Part shown: piece by piece, positions 17,549 to 25,960 of the stretch
Numbering within the stretch: the stretch's first letter is position 1
How the letters are laid out: each line of letters opens with the position of its first letter
DNA from: Actinoallomurus liliacearum
Lineage (GTDB): Bacteria > Actinomycetota > Actinomycetes > Streptosporangiales > Streptosporangiaceae
DNA: 64,000 nt
Assembly (NCBI RefSeq): GCF_039542035.1
Contig: NZ_BAABHJ010000003.1
Location: 1-64,000, forward strand
Reading direction: 5' to 3'
Position numbers and translations under genes: made by a program
The notes under the pieces: model-generated
Databases searched by the model: none
Seen by the model: the letters and a program-made list of their open reading frames with translations, nothing else
Told to the model about the DNA's origin: nothing

Positions 17549-18171
17549 AGCGTGCGGCGAGCGGTCTGGTGGTGGCGGCGGTGCTGCTGCTCGCCGGCTG
17601 TTCCGGTGGCGGGGGCGGCGACCGTACGACGACCGCACCACCACCGTCGCCGAGCACCGCCTCCGCCGCGCCGGCGTACCTGCGCGTCACGACCGCCGCC
17701 GGCGGCCCGCTCCTGCTCATCGACACGACCGGTGGGACGACGCGGATCACCAGCAGGCTCGGCGGCGCGTCGGTCACCATCACCGGCGCGGACGGCCGGT
17801 ACACCGAGGGCGGCCGGGTGGTGGCCGTGGTGAAGCCGTCCGCCGACGGCGTCAAGATGAAGGACACCGCCGGACGTACGCTGTGGCGCGCCAAGCTCGC
17901 GGGCGGCAAGGTGCGGATCCGGCGCGGCGAGTCCGACACGCGGTACGAGTTCCGGCACGAGGCGGACGGCCGGATCAAGGTGAAGCAGGGGCAGACCGAG
18001 GTCGGCGACGTCCGGCCCCTGGAGCAGGGCGCCAAGGTCGAGACCGCGGCCGGCGCCACGGTCGCCCGCTCCGGCACCGCGCCGAGCACCGGCCTGGCGG
18101 TCCTGCTCTGCCTCGAGGTGCCGCCGGACCTGCGGGCCGTACTCGCCGCCGCGCTGGCGTCCCGGCTTTGA
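17545..18171 (+). CDS. Predicted lipoprotein
   Basis: The 208-residue product starts with a lipoprotein signal peptide: MKRAASG, a hydrophobic core and the lipobox LLAGC, followed by a Gly/Thr/Pro/Ser linker. The mature part is a beta-rich domain with alternating charged and Gly residues (KLAGGKVRIRRGESD) and no recognised family. It overlaps both neighbours by 4 bases. Being extracytoplasmic and encoded in the middle of glycosyltransferase genes, it may help display, polymerise or sense the glycan. Confidence 0.75.
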   Translation: MKRAASGLVVAAVLLLAGCSGGGGGDRTTTAPPPSPSTASAAPAYLRVTTAAGGPLLLIDTTGGTTRITSRLGGASVTITGADGRYTEGGRVVAVVKPSADGVKMKDTAGRTLWRAKLAGGKVRIRRGESDTRYEFRHEADGRIKVKQGQTEVGDVRPLEQGAKVETAAGATVARSGTAPSTGLAVLLCLEVPPDLRAVLAAALASRL

Positions 18172-19007
18172 TCGTCTGCTACGCGCAGGGCGGGGGCCTC
18201 GGGCACCTCACCCGCATCCGGGCCTACCTGCACACCCGTGAGGTGGGCGACGAGCCGGTGACGATCCTGACCGGTTCGCCGTTCGCCGGTGACTCGCGGG
18301 TCGTGGCCGGCCGCCCGGTGCTGTCCGCGCCCGCCGGGCTGGACCGGGACGCGCTCACGCGCTGGATCGGCGGGACCCTGGCCGGGCTGCGGCCGCGTGA
18401 GCTCGTCGTCGACGCCTTTCCCGCAGGGCTGTCCGGCGAACTGAGCGCCGCCATCGTCCCGGCGGGCACCCGCGTCGTGCACCTCGCCCGGCTGCTGCGC
18501 TGGGACGCGTACCGGCCGCTGCTGGCCGCCGATCCCCTCGAGTTCGCCGAGACCCGGCTGGTCGAGCCGGTGGGCGACGCGCACCGCGCGTACCTCGAGG
18601 CGGTGTCGTCCGTGGTCGCGCCGCTGACGCTGGTCGACCCGCCGGAGCCGGAACCCGCCGTCCCCACCGAGCCCGGCGGCTGGCTGATCGTGCACTCCGG
18701 GCCGGTCGCCGAAGTGTCGGAACTCGTCGCGTACGCGCTGGACGTCGCGGCGCTCGACGGCGCGCGTCCGAGGTTCACGCTGGTGTCGCCGAGCCGTCCG
18801 GACGGCCTGCCGCCGGGGATCGCGCACCATGACGTCTATCCGGCCTGGCCGTTGTTCGCCGGGGCGGACCGGATCGTCACCGCGGCGGGCTGCAACGTGG
18901 TCCGCCAGCTGGCCCGATGGCCGGAGCGGCACCGGATGCTGCCGTTCCCGCGCCGCTTCGACGACCAGTACGCCCGCGCCGCCCGCGCCCGCCGCCCGAT
19001 CTCCTAG
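18168..19007 (+). CDS. Glycosyltransferase of GT28/MurG-like fold
   Basis: This 279-residue protein starts IVCYAQGGGLGHLTRIRA, the Gly-rich GGGLGHLTR loop seen in MurG/GT28-like enzymes. It ends with FAGADRIVTAAGCNVVRQL, resembling the donor-domain segment that recognises the nucleotide sugar. It is shorter than typical GT-B enzymes. I take a TTG start overlapping the lipoprotein stop (TTGA). It closes the run of seven tightly packed genes. A nearby convergent gene begins the next transcription unit. Confidence 0.75.
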   Translation: MIVCYAQGGGLGHLTRIRAYLHTREVGDEPVTILTGSPFAGDSRVVAGRPVLSAPAGLDRDALTRWIGGTLAGLRPRELVVDAFPAGLSGELSAAIVPAGTRVVHLARLLRWDAYRPLLAADPLEFAETRLVEPVGDAHRAYLEAVSSVVAPLTLVDPPEPEPAVPTEPGGWLIVHSGPVAEVSELVAYALDVAALDGARPRFTLVSPSRPDGLPPGIAHHDVYPAWPLFAGADRIVTAAGCNVVRQLARWPERHRMLPFPRRFDDQYARAARARRPIS

Positions 19008-19014
19008 GGCCGGT

Positions 19015-19731
19015 TCAGCCGCTGAAGGTGATGTGCGCGCCGGAGACGTGCAACTCCACGCCCTTCGCGGTGACCGACAGGCTGTCGAACGTGAGGCCGA
19101 GCGGCAGGCCGCCGACCGGCACGGTGAAGTCGAGGTCCTCGTCCAGGTCGGAGAGGGAGAATCCCTCGGCCGACAGCGGGTGGACGCGGATCTGGTCCCG
19201 GCCGACCTTGGTGACCTGCCAGACCACCGTGCCGGAGCCGATTCCGAAGTCGACGTCGCCCTTGACCTTGTCGGGACCGGCCGCCGTGAACCGTACGCCG
19301 GGCTCGTCGGAGGTCTTGGCCAGCTCGCCGAACCCGATCGTCGCGGTGCCGTCCACTCTGCTGAGGGAGCCCTTGCGGAACCCCGAGTCGACGCGCACGT
19401 CCCGGACGTCCCCATCGATGCGGCTGATGGTGATCGGCCCCTCCCGCACGTTGCGGGCGGTCAGGTGGGCGTGCGGGAAGTGACGGTTCAGGACCTGGGT
19501 GACAAAGGGGAAGCCGCTGATCGTCACGTCGGGCCGGGCACCGAACCCCTGCTTCTGGATCTCACTGGAGATACGGCTCTCGGCGTACGCGGCGGCGATC
19601 CGGTCGAGGGCGACCAGAAGGCCCAGCAGCACCAGAAGGACGACCAGCACGACGACCCACGGCCGCCGCCGGCGGCGGCGTTTCGCCGGAAGGCCGTCCG
19701 GGCGGGTCATATCGCTGTCGTAGGCGCTCAT
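19015..19731 (-). CDS. LmeA-like phospholipid-binding protein (DUF2993)
   Basis: This 238-residue protein has a short N-terminus, a basic run (KRRRRRR), one membrane span (about residues 22-42) and an extracytoplasmic DUF2993 domain with ISGFPFVTQVL and repeated beta-strand segments. Mycobacterial LmeA of this family binds phosphatidylinositides and helps lipomannan elongation. Ending 8 bases from the convergent glycan cluster, a role in envelope glycolipid assembly is reasonable. An ATG seven codons downstream is an alternative start. Confidence 0.85.
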   Translation of the reverse strand: MSAYDSDMTRPDGLPAKRRRRRRPWVVVLVVLLVLLGLLVALDRIAAAYAESRISSEIQKQGFGARPDVTISGFPFVTQVLNRHFPHAHLTARNVREGPITISRIDGDVRDVRVDSGFRKGSLSRVDGTATIGFGELAKTSDEPGVRFTAAGPDKVKGDVDFGIGSGTVVWQVTKVGRDQIRVHPLSAEGFSLSDLDEDLDFTVPVGGLPLGLTFDSLSVTAKGVELHVSGAHITFSG

Positions 19732-19858
19732 TTGACGGTGATGGAGGTCGCCATGATGTTCAGCAAATTTCACCGCGGGGAAGTCGTCAATGGTTTAACC
19801 GCAGAGTCATGACAAAGTTGATGGGCGTTTCATGACTTCGGATCTACACTGCGGAGAT

Positions 19859-22171
19859 ATGGCGGCCGAGGGCTTTGTCTCGTCGATGGCCCCACCGGCG
19901 CTCGTCGTGCGGACCAAGGAGGCCGTCCGCAGACTGCAGCCCGGGGGCTCCTACTCCATCGGCCGTGATCCGGCGGCCGACATCTCGATCGCCGACCCCC
20001 GCGTGTCGTGGCGGCACGCCGTGCTGCGCACCGACGACAAGGGTTGGCTCCTGGAGGATCTGGACAGCACGAACGGTACGTTCGCCGGCTCGCGGCGCGT
20101 CCGGCGCGCCGGTATCGAGGGTGAGATCGTCTTCCGGCTGGGCAACGCCGAGAGCGGTCCGCCGGTGGCCTGTTCGGTTCCGCCGGTGCTCGACTCGCGC
20201 ATCGGCGTGGACCGCCGGCCGACCTCCGTCATCCACGTCCCGTCCCGCCCGCTGCGGATCGGTCGGGCTCCGGACAATGACGTCGTGCTGTCCGATCTGA
20301 TCGTTTCCCGCTATCACGCCGAGCTCCGGAAAAGGGCCGACGGGCGGCACGAGATCGTTGATCTCGGTGGCCACAATGGGACTTTCGTCAACGGGAAAAG
20401 GATCAACTCCGAGCCGCTCACCGAAAGTGACATCGTCAGCATCGGGCGGGCCACTTTTCGGCTCGTCGGCGACGAACTCAGGGAGTTCATCGACACCGGC
20501 GACGTGTCGTTGGTCGCCCAGGACCTCACCGTGCGGACCGCGAAGGGAAAGGTGCTGCTCGACCACGTCAGCTTCCCGATCCCCGAGCGCTGCCTGGTCG
20601 GGGTGATCGGCCCCAGCGGTGCCGGCAAGTCGACCCTGCTCGGCGCGGTGACCGGAACCCGGCCGGCGACCGAAGGCGGTGTCCGATACGACAATCGGGA
20701 CCTCTACCGCCACTACGCGGAGCTGCGGCACCGGATCGGCCTGGTCCCGCAGGAGGACATCCTGCACACCCAGTTGCCCACCCGCCGGGCGCTGCGGTAC
20801 GCGGCGGAGCTGCGCTTCCCCGGCGACACGGTCGCGGCGGAGCGGAACCGGCGCGTCGATGAGGTGATCGAGGAGCTCGGGCTCACCCCGCACGCGGATA
20901 CGCGGATCGACGCGCTGTCCGGCGGCCAGCGCAAGCGGGTGAGCGTGGCGCTGGAACTGCTGACCAAGCCGTCGCTGCTGTTCCTGGACGAGCCCACGTC
21001 CGGTCTGGACCCGGGGCTGGACAAGTCCGTCATGGAGATGATGCGCGACCTCGCCCACGACGGCCGGACGATCGTCGTGGTCACGCACAGCGTCGCCAAC
21101 CTCGACACGTGCGACCGCCTGCTCGTCCTCGTCCCGGGCGGCCGGGTGGCCTACTACGGGCCGCCGGCGGAGGGCCTGGGCTTCTTCGGCAAGGAGAGCT
21201 GGGCGGAGGTGTTCCAGGCGTTCGACCGGGAGCCCGACCGCGACTGGGCCGCCGAGTTCCGGATGGCACCGCTGTACACCCGCTACGTCCTGTCCGGCCT
21301 GGACGGCGACGCCGAGGTGCACCGTCCGGAGCCGGTGGCGGCGGACCCGCCGCCTCGGCGGCAGGGCCGGCTCTCCCAGCTCGGCACGCTCTGCCGCCGG
21401 TACACCGCGGTGATCGGCTCCGACCGCAGCTACCTGGCCGTGCTGGCGGTGCTGCCCCTGGTCGTCGGGCTGCTGATCCGGGCGATGCCGGCGCCGCACG
21501 GGCTGACCGACCTCGGCGAGAACGACGACGCGGCGTCGGTGCTCCTGACGCTCGTCATCGGCGCGTGCTTCGTCGGGGCCGCCAACTCCGTGCGCGAGCT
21601 CGTCAAGGAACGCCCGATCTACCGCCGGGAGCGGGCGGCGGGGCTGTCCGCCGGGATCTACCTGCTGTCGAAGATCCTCATTCTCGGTCTGATCACCGGG
21701 GTGCAGGCGGTGCTGCTCGTCCTCATCGGCCTGGTGTTCCGCCCGATGCCGGCGCACGGCGCGTTCACCTCGCCGTACCCGGAGCTCATGCTGGCCATGG
21801 CAGGCCTGGCGGTCGTGTCGATGGCGATGGGCCTGCTGGTGTCGGCGGCGGTCAGCACGTCGGAGAAGACGATGCCGTTGCTGGTCCTGCTGTCCCTGGC
21901 CCAGGTGATCCTCTGCGGCGCCCTCATGCCGCTCCAGGGCAAGGCGGGCCTGGAGCAGGTCGCCTGGATCACGCCGTCGCGCTGGGGCCTGGGCGCGGCC
22001 GCCTCGACCGTCGACCTCGCGCACCTGCCGCACAAACCGATCGTCGACCGGCTCTGGCACACCGACGCGACCACGTGGGGTACGGACATGGGGGTGCTGG
22101 CCGGTATCGGGCTGCTGTTCGTCATCGTCGCCTGGTGGCGTCTCGAGCGCCTGCGCCCGGGCCGCCGCTGA
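19859..22171 (+). CDS. FHA-FHA-ABC ATPase-permease fusion (Rv1747-like)
   Basis: This 770-residue membrane protein has two FHA domains (about residues 15-100 and 120-210; SIGRD...DSTNGTF and RIGRAPDND...GGHNGTFVNG), which bind phosphothreonine. An ABC ATPase follows, with Walker A GPSGAGKST, signature LSGGQRKRVS and Walker B LLFLDEPTSG. An ABC-2 type permease with six spans is at the C-terminus. The architecture equals mycobacterial Rv1747, an exporter controlled by Ser/Thr kinase phosphorylation. I use the ATG with GGAG just upstream; one nine codons earlier is possible. The next gene encodes a phosphatase. Confidence 0.95.
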   Translation: MAAEGFVSSMAPPALVVRTKEAVRRLQPGGSYSIGRDPAADISIADPRVSWRHAVLRTDDKGWLLEDLDSTNGTFAGSRRVRRAGIEGEIVFRLGNAESGPPVACSVPPVLDSRIGVDRRPTSVIHVPSRPLRIGRAPDNDVVLSDLIVSRYHAELRKRADGRHEIVDLGGHNGTFVNGKRINSEPLTESDIVSIGRATFRLVGDELREFIDTGDVSLVAQDLTVRTAKGKVLLDHVSFPIPERCLVGVIGPSGAGKSTLLGAVTGTRPATEGGVRYDNRDLYRHYAELRHRIGLVPQEDILHTQLPTRRALRYAAELRFPGDTVAAERNRRVDEVIEELGLTPHADTRIDALSGGQRKRVSVALELLTKPSLLFLDEPTSGLDPGLDKSVMEMMRDLAHDGRTIVVVTHSVANLDTCDRLLVLVPGGRVAYYGPPAEGLGFFGKESWAEVFQAFDREPDRDWAAEFRMAPLYTRYVLSGLDGDAEVHRPEPVAADPPPRRQGRLSQLGTLCRRYTAVIGSDRSYLAVLAVLPLVVGLLIRAMPAPHGLTDLGENDDAASVLLTLVIGACFVGAANSVRELVKERPIYRRERAAGLSAGIYLLSKILILGLITGVQAVLLVLIGLVFRPMPAHGAFTSPYPELMLAMAGLAVVSMAMGLLVSAAVSTSEKTMPLLVLLSLAQVILCGALMPLQGKAGLEQVAWITPSRWGLGAAASTVDLAHLPHKPIVDRLWHTDATTWGTDMGVLAGIGLLFVIVAWWRLERLRPGRR

Positions 22172-22257
22172 CCAGGGCCCGGAGGGCCGATCGACCGGAC
22201 CCGCGCGGGCCCGGACGGCACGCCTGCTGCCCGTTTTGTCGGGGTACGGTGTGAAGG

Positions 22258-23379
22258 GTGCGGCTCGGCGAGCATGTGCGCCAAGTCTTCGCGTCATGGC
22301 GGCCCGGTCAGGCCATGGTGGCGATCCCGGTCGCGCTCATCGTGCTGATCAGCGTGGCGGACATCCTGTCTCCGACCCACATTCACCTGGGGCCGCTCCT
22401 GGTCGTGGCGCCCGCGCTCACGGCGTCGTTCGGCGGGCCTCTGATGACCGGGGCGATCGGTGCCCTGGCGGTGGTGGCGCAAGTGGTGATCGCCTTCCTG
22501 CACGGCGGGATCGAGACCATGAACCATCAGGTACAGATCCTCACGCTGCTGGTGGTCTCGGCGTTCGTGGTGGCGTTCCGCTACCTGCGCGACCGCCACG
22601 AGCGGCAGCTCAGTGAGGTCCGGTCGGTGTCGGATGTCGCGCAACGCGTCATCCTGCGTCCGCTGCCGCACCGGATCGGCCCGTTGCGGATCGCGTCGAT
22701 GTACCTCGCCGCCGCGGCCGAGGCCCGGATCGGCGGTGACCTGTACGCCGCCGCGCGTACGGCGGGCGGTACCCGCCTGCTCATCGGCGACGTGCGGGGG
22801 AAGGGCCTGGCCTCGGTCAGCGACGCGGCGCTGCTCCTGTGCGCCTTCCGCGAGGCGTCGCACCGCCACGCGAACCTCCCCGATCTCGCGAGGCACCTGG
22901 AGGCCAGCGTCTGCCGGAACCTGGCCGAACTCTCCGAGACGAACATCGATGTCGATGAGTGCTTCGTCACCGCGGTGATCGTCGACATCCCCGACGCGGA
23001 GCCGGTCGTGCACGTGGTCGACTGCGGCCACCCACCGCCGCTGCTGCTGCGCGGAGACCGGGTCCTGACCCTGGGCTCGGAGCGGCCGGGTGCGCCGCTG
23101 GGCCTGGGCGAACTCACGGCCGATGACCACCCGGCCGGGACGTTCTCCTTCGAGCCGGGCGACATCCTGCTGCTCTACACCGACGGCATCGTCGAGGGCC
23201 GCGACCGGACGGGAACCTTCTACGCCCTCGCCGAGCGTCTCCGCAGGTGGGCGGGCGAGGATCCCGCCATCATCGTCGCGCGGCTCGAGAAGGACCTCCT
23301 CGACCACGTCGGCGGTCATCTGGAGGACGACGCGGCCGCCATCGCGATCGAACGCCTGCCGGCCGCACCCCCCCGCTGA
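22258..23379 (+). CDS. Membrane-anchored SpoIIE-type PP2C phosphatase
   Basis: This 373-residue protein has an N-terminal region of about three to four membrane spans (residues 20-108) and a C-terminal PP2C/SpoIIE phosphatase domain. The domain shows the metal-binding Asp motifs GGDLYAA, IGDVRGKGL, DCGHPPPLL and LLLYTDGIVE. Such enzymes dephosphorylate Ser/Thr on anti-anti-sigma or other signalling proteins. It is encoded 86 bases after the FHA-ABC exporter and could reverse the phosphorylation that the FHA domains read. Start is GTG. Confidence 0.92.
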   Translation: MRLGEHVRQVFASWRPGQAMVAIPVALIVLISVADILSPTHIHLGPLLVVAPALTASFGGPLMTGAIGALAVVAQVVIAFLHGGIETMNHQVQILTLLVVSAFVVAFRYLRDRHERQLSEVRSVSDVAQRVILRPLPHRIGPLRIASMYLAAAAEARIGGDLYAAARTAGGTRLLIGDVRGKGLASVSDAALLLCAFREASHRHANLPDLARHLEASVCRNLAELSETNIDVDECFVTAVIVDIPDAEPVVHVVDCGHPPPLLLRGDRVLTLGSERPGAPLGLGELTADDHPAGTFSFEPGDILLLYTDGIVEGRDRTGTFYALAERLRRWAGEDPAIIVARLEKDLLDHVGGHLEDDAAAIAIERLPAAPPR

Positions 23380-23380
23380 C

Positions 23381-24076
23381 TCACGAGGCCGGCCGGGCCG
23401 TGTAGTAGGCCGCGCGGACCGCCCGCAGCCACGCCTCGACGGGAGCCTCGTCGGGGCGCTCCGGGAGCGGGGTGCGGATCCGGGCGAAGTCGGCCTCGGC
23501 CTCGGCGAGCAGCTGGCGGGCGACCTCCAGGTCGCCCGCCGCGACCCGGTCGCCGAAGCGGTGGTACCAGCCCGGGTCGTCGAGGCGGATGCGCAGCCGC
23601 CCGGTGGCGTAGAGCTCCCGGCCCTGGTGGACGAGCCGCGCCAAGTGCCGGGCGTGCTTGGCCGTGCGCCTGCGGGTGTCGGCGGAGAACGCGCCGTCCC
23701 CCCGGTTCTCCAGCTTCCGGAACTGCTGCGAGGCGTAACCGAGGTAGGCGTCCCGGACCCGCTTCGCCGACAGGAAGGCGGCGCGGATGCCGATCAGCTC
23801 GTCGCCGAACGCCGTCCGCGTCTCGTACAGGTCGTCGGGCAGCCAGACCAGCTCCATGACGGTCGGGTTGCCGCCCAGGGCGAGGCCGCACCACTTACGG
23901 GCCTCGTGCAGGGTCCGGTCGGGGGCGGTCGTCACGATCGACTCGCGCGGAGTGCGCAGCCCGAGCAGGGTGTCGGTCGGCGCGGCGAAGACGCCGAGCC
24001 GGTCGACGTCGGAGTCGGCGGTGGCCAGGCCGTACGCGGTGGACCCGACGACGCCCGCCAGCAGAATCTCGGTCAT
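23381..24076 (-). CDS. Predicted nucleotidyltransferase (RlaP-like)
   Basis: This 231-residue protein begins with a nucleotidyltransferase fold: GVVGSTAYGLATADSDVDRLGV, the GS...DxD motif that binds metal and NTP, then a helical C-terminal domain. This matches the DNA polymerase-beta superfamily group that includes RNA-ligase-associated RlaP proteins. No RNA ligase is nearby, so its substrate is unknown. It ends one base from the convergent phosphatase gene, and its start faces the aldolase gene across a short promoter region. Confidence 0.8.
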   Translation of the reverse strand: MTEILLAGVVGSTAYGLATADSDVDRLGVFAAPTDTLLGLRTPRESIVTTAPDRTLHEARKWCGLALGGNPTVMELVWLPDDLYETRTAFGDELIGIRAAFLSAKRVRDAYLGYASQQFRKLENRGDGAFSADTRRRTAKHARHLARLVHQGRELYATGRLRIRLDDPGWYHRFGDRVAAGDLEVARQLLAEAEADFARIRTPLPERPDEAPVEAWLRAVRAAYYTARPAS

Positions 24077-24162
24077 CGGCGTTCCCGGGGGTAGATCATC
24101 GGCGACGGCTACGCACCTTAACCGCAGCGCCCCGGTCCCGTCGCGTGAATTATCATCCATGA

Positions 24163-24191
24163 GACAGAACGCTGTCCCGTATGACAGAACG
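24163..24191. promoter_or_regulatory. Putative IclR-type operator: palindrome plus repeated half-site
   Basis: GACAG-AACG-CTGTC is a perfect inverted repeat, and the nine bases GACAGAACG recur exactly 20 bases downstream, so three half-sites face the aldolase ATG. This is the only such repeat in the divergent interval between the nucleotidyltransferase and aldolase genes. The IclR gene encoded after the kinase is the natural candidate to bind it, but that link is inference. Confidence 0.5.
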
Positions 24192-24199
24192 GACGCACC

Positions 24200-24799
24200 A
24201 TGGATCAGGCGGAGATCGAACGGGCGATCGGCGCGGGCCGGGTGCTGCCCGTGCTCAGGACGCCGGACGCCGACGGCGCCGTACGGGCGGCCGAGACGCT
24301 GCTGGCCGCTGGCCTCACCGTCATCGAGCTGACCGCGACCACTCCCGGCTGGGCCGGCGCACTGGCCGGGCTGCGCCGGGGGAACCCGGCGGCGGTCCTC
24401 GGCGCCGGTACGGTCACGACGGCCGAGGACGCCCGCCGCGCCCTCGACGCGGGCGCGGACTTCCTCGTCAGCCCCTATCCGGCCGAGGCCGTCCGCGCGG
24501 TCGCCGCCGAGACCGGGACCGTGTTCCTCGAAGGCGGGTTCACGCCCGGCGAGGTCGCGGCCGCCGCCGGGCGCGGGATCGCCAAGCTGTTCCCTGCGCA
24601 CGTGGGCGGCCCCGCCTACCTGCGCTCGGTGCTGGCCGTGCTGCCGGGCGCGCGGGTCGTGCCGACCGGCGGGATCGCGCTGACCGACGTCCCGGCCTAC
24701 CTGGAGGCGGGCGCGTACGCCGTGGGCGTCGGCTCGGACCTGGTCAAGGCGCCCGACCCGGCCAAGGCGGTCCGGGAGCTGCTCGAGGCGGCGAAGTGA
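24200..24799 (+). CDS. eda: 2-keto-3-deoxy-6-phosphogluconate aldolase (class I)
   Basis: This 199-residue TIM-barrel aldolase splits 2-keto-3-deoxy-6-phosphogluconate (or a related keto-deoxy sugar phosphate) into pyruvate and glyceraldehyde-3-phosphate. The Schiff-base lysine is K129 in IAKLFPA, and GAGTVTT and PTGGI are conserved phosphate/pyruvate-binding motifs. It overlaps the downstream sugar kinase by 4 bases (GTGA), so the pair converts 2-keto-3-deoxygluconate to central metabolites. 2-keto-3-deoxy-6-phosphogalactonate is an alternative substrate. Confidence 0.92.
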   Translation: MDQAEIERAIGAGRVLPVLRTPDADGAVRAAETLLAAGLTVIELTATTPGWAGALAGLRRGNPAAVLGAGTVTTAEDARRALDAGADFLVSPYPAEAVRAVAAETGTVFLEGGFTPGEVAAAAGRGIAKLFPAHVGGPAYLRSVLAVLPGARVVPTGGIALTDVPAYLEAGAYAVGVGSDLVKAPDPAKAVRELLEAAK

Positions 24800-25728
24800 C
24801 CGGCGGCGCCCCCGACGTCGTCATCATCGGCGAGCCGCTGGTGGAGTTCTCGGCGGCCGACCCGCTGACCCGCGCGGAGACCTTCCGGCTCTCCTTTTCC
24901 GGCGACGCGCTCAACACGGCGGTCGCCGCGGCGGCCGCCGGCGCCCACGTCGCCCTGGTCACGCGCGTCGGCGAGGACGAGTTCGGCGACCGGCTCGTGG
25001 ACTTCGCCGCCCGGCGCGGCGTCGACACCCGCTGGATGGAGCGCGGACCGGGGCACACCGGGGCGTACGTCGTCGGCGCCGATCCGCTGGGCACGCGCGC
25101 CTTCGCCTACCTGCGCGCGGCCAGCGCCGCGTCCCGGCTGAGCCCGGCCGACGTGGACCGCGCACCGGTCGCGGAGGCCGGGGCGGTCCTGCTGAGCGGT
25201 ATCACCGCGGCGCTGTCGGACTCCTGCGCCGCCGCCGTCGTGCACGCGGCCGAGAAGGCCCGCGGCACGGTGGTGTACGACCCCAACTTCCGGGGTCGCC
25301 TGACGACGCCGGGCGACGCCCGAGCGGTCCTGGCGGAGGTCGCGCCCCGGGCCGCGCTGGTCCTGCCGTCCTGCCCCGCCGACACCTCCGCCCTGCTGGA
25401 CACCACCGACCCCGAAGAGGCCGCCGAGGCCTGCCTCGAACTGGGGGCGGCCGCCGCCGCGGTCACCTGCGGAGCCGACGGCGTCCACCTCGCGAGCGGA
25501 GCGGACCGCCGATGGCTGCCCGCCGTACCGGCCCCGGAGATCGTCGACGCCACCGGCGCGGGAGACGCGTTCGGCGGCGCGCTCACGGCGCGGCTCGCGC
25601 GCGGCGCGTCCCTCGTGGCGGCCGTACGCGGCGGCGCGGCGGCCGCCTCGATCTGCCTCGGCGGCCAGGGCGGTACCGGCCGGGTCGCCACGGCCGACGA
25701 GATCGAGCGCCTCCTCGCGGCCGGCTGA
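24796..25728 (+). CDS. kdgK: PfkB-family sugar kinase, probably 2-keto-3-deoxygluconate kinase
   Basis: This 310-residue ribokinase-like enzyme has the N-terminal GEPLVEF, a substrate segment GDALNTAVAAAAAGA and the catalytic PfkB signature DATGAGDAFGGAL, with the base Asp in GAGD. Next to a KDPG aldolase it most likely phosphorylates 2-keto-3-deoxygluconate. The GTG start overlaps the aldolase stop. The upstream operator-like repeats and the downstream IclR regulator suggest induction by a uronate or aldonate sugar. Confidence 0.88.
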   Translation: MTGGAPDVVIIGEPLVEFSAADPLTRAETFRLSFSGDALNTAVAAAAAGAHVALVTRVGEDEFGDRLVDFAARRGVDTRWMERGPGHTGAYVVGADPLGTRAFAYLRAASAASRLSPADVDRAPVAEAGAVLLSGITAALSDSCAAAVVHAAEKARGTVVYDPNFRGRLTTPGDARAVLAEVAPRAALVLPSCPADTSALLDTTDPEEAAEACLELGAAAAAVTCGADGVHLASGADRRWLPAVPAPEIVDATGAGDAFGGALTARLARGASLVAAVRGGAAAASICLGGQGGTGRVATADEIERLLAAG

Positions 25729-25854
25729 CCCCGGGCCGCACCTCGCGCGCCGATGCGCGCCGGTCGGGCCCGGGCCCGCAGGCGGGGGCGGTCGGTGTGC
25801 CGGTCGAGCCGAGGGGCGGGTGAGGTCGGGGGCCGATCCGCATGAGCCGGGTCG

Positions 25855-25944
25855 GACCGGTATCTGGGCGCTCGGGCCGGGGCGGACCGGTATCTGGGCG
25901 CGCGGGCCGGATCGGACCGGTGTCCGAGTGCGCGGGCCGGTGGG
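25855..25944. repeat. Imperfect 30-base tandem repeat, three copies
   Basis: Three adjacent 30-base units start with GACCGGT and contain GCGGGCCGG or a close variant; units 1 and 2 differ at only a few bases, and unit 3 has diverged further. The repeat fills the non-coding space between the convergent kinase and IclR genes. Confidence 0.9.
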
Positions 25945-25960
25945 ACCGCCGGTGCGCCGG

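Noticed and set aside
19844..22297. Long antisense frame over the FHA-ABC gene
   Set aside because: Composition is Arg/Asp/Gln/His-rich shadow sequence, and the opposite strand carries clear FHA and ABC motifs.
25855..25944. CRISPR array
   Set aside because: The units are adjacent without spacers and no cas genes are present; it is a simple tandem repeat. The same applies to the other arrays.
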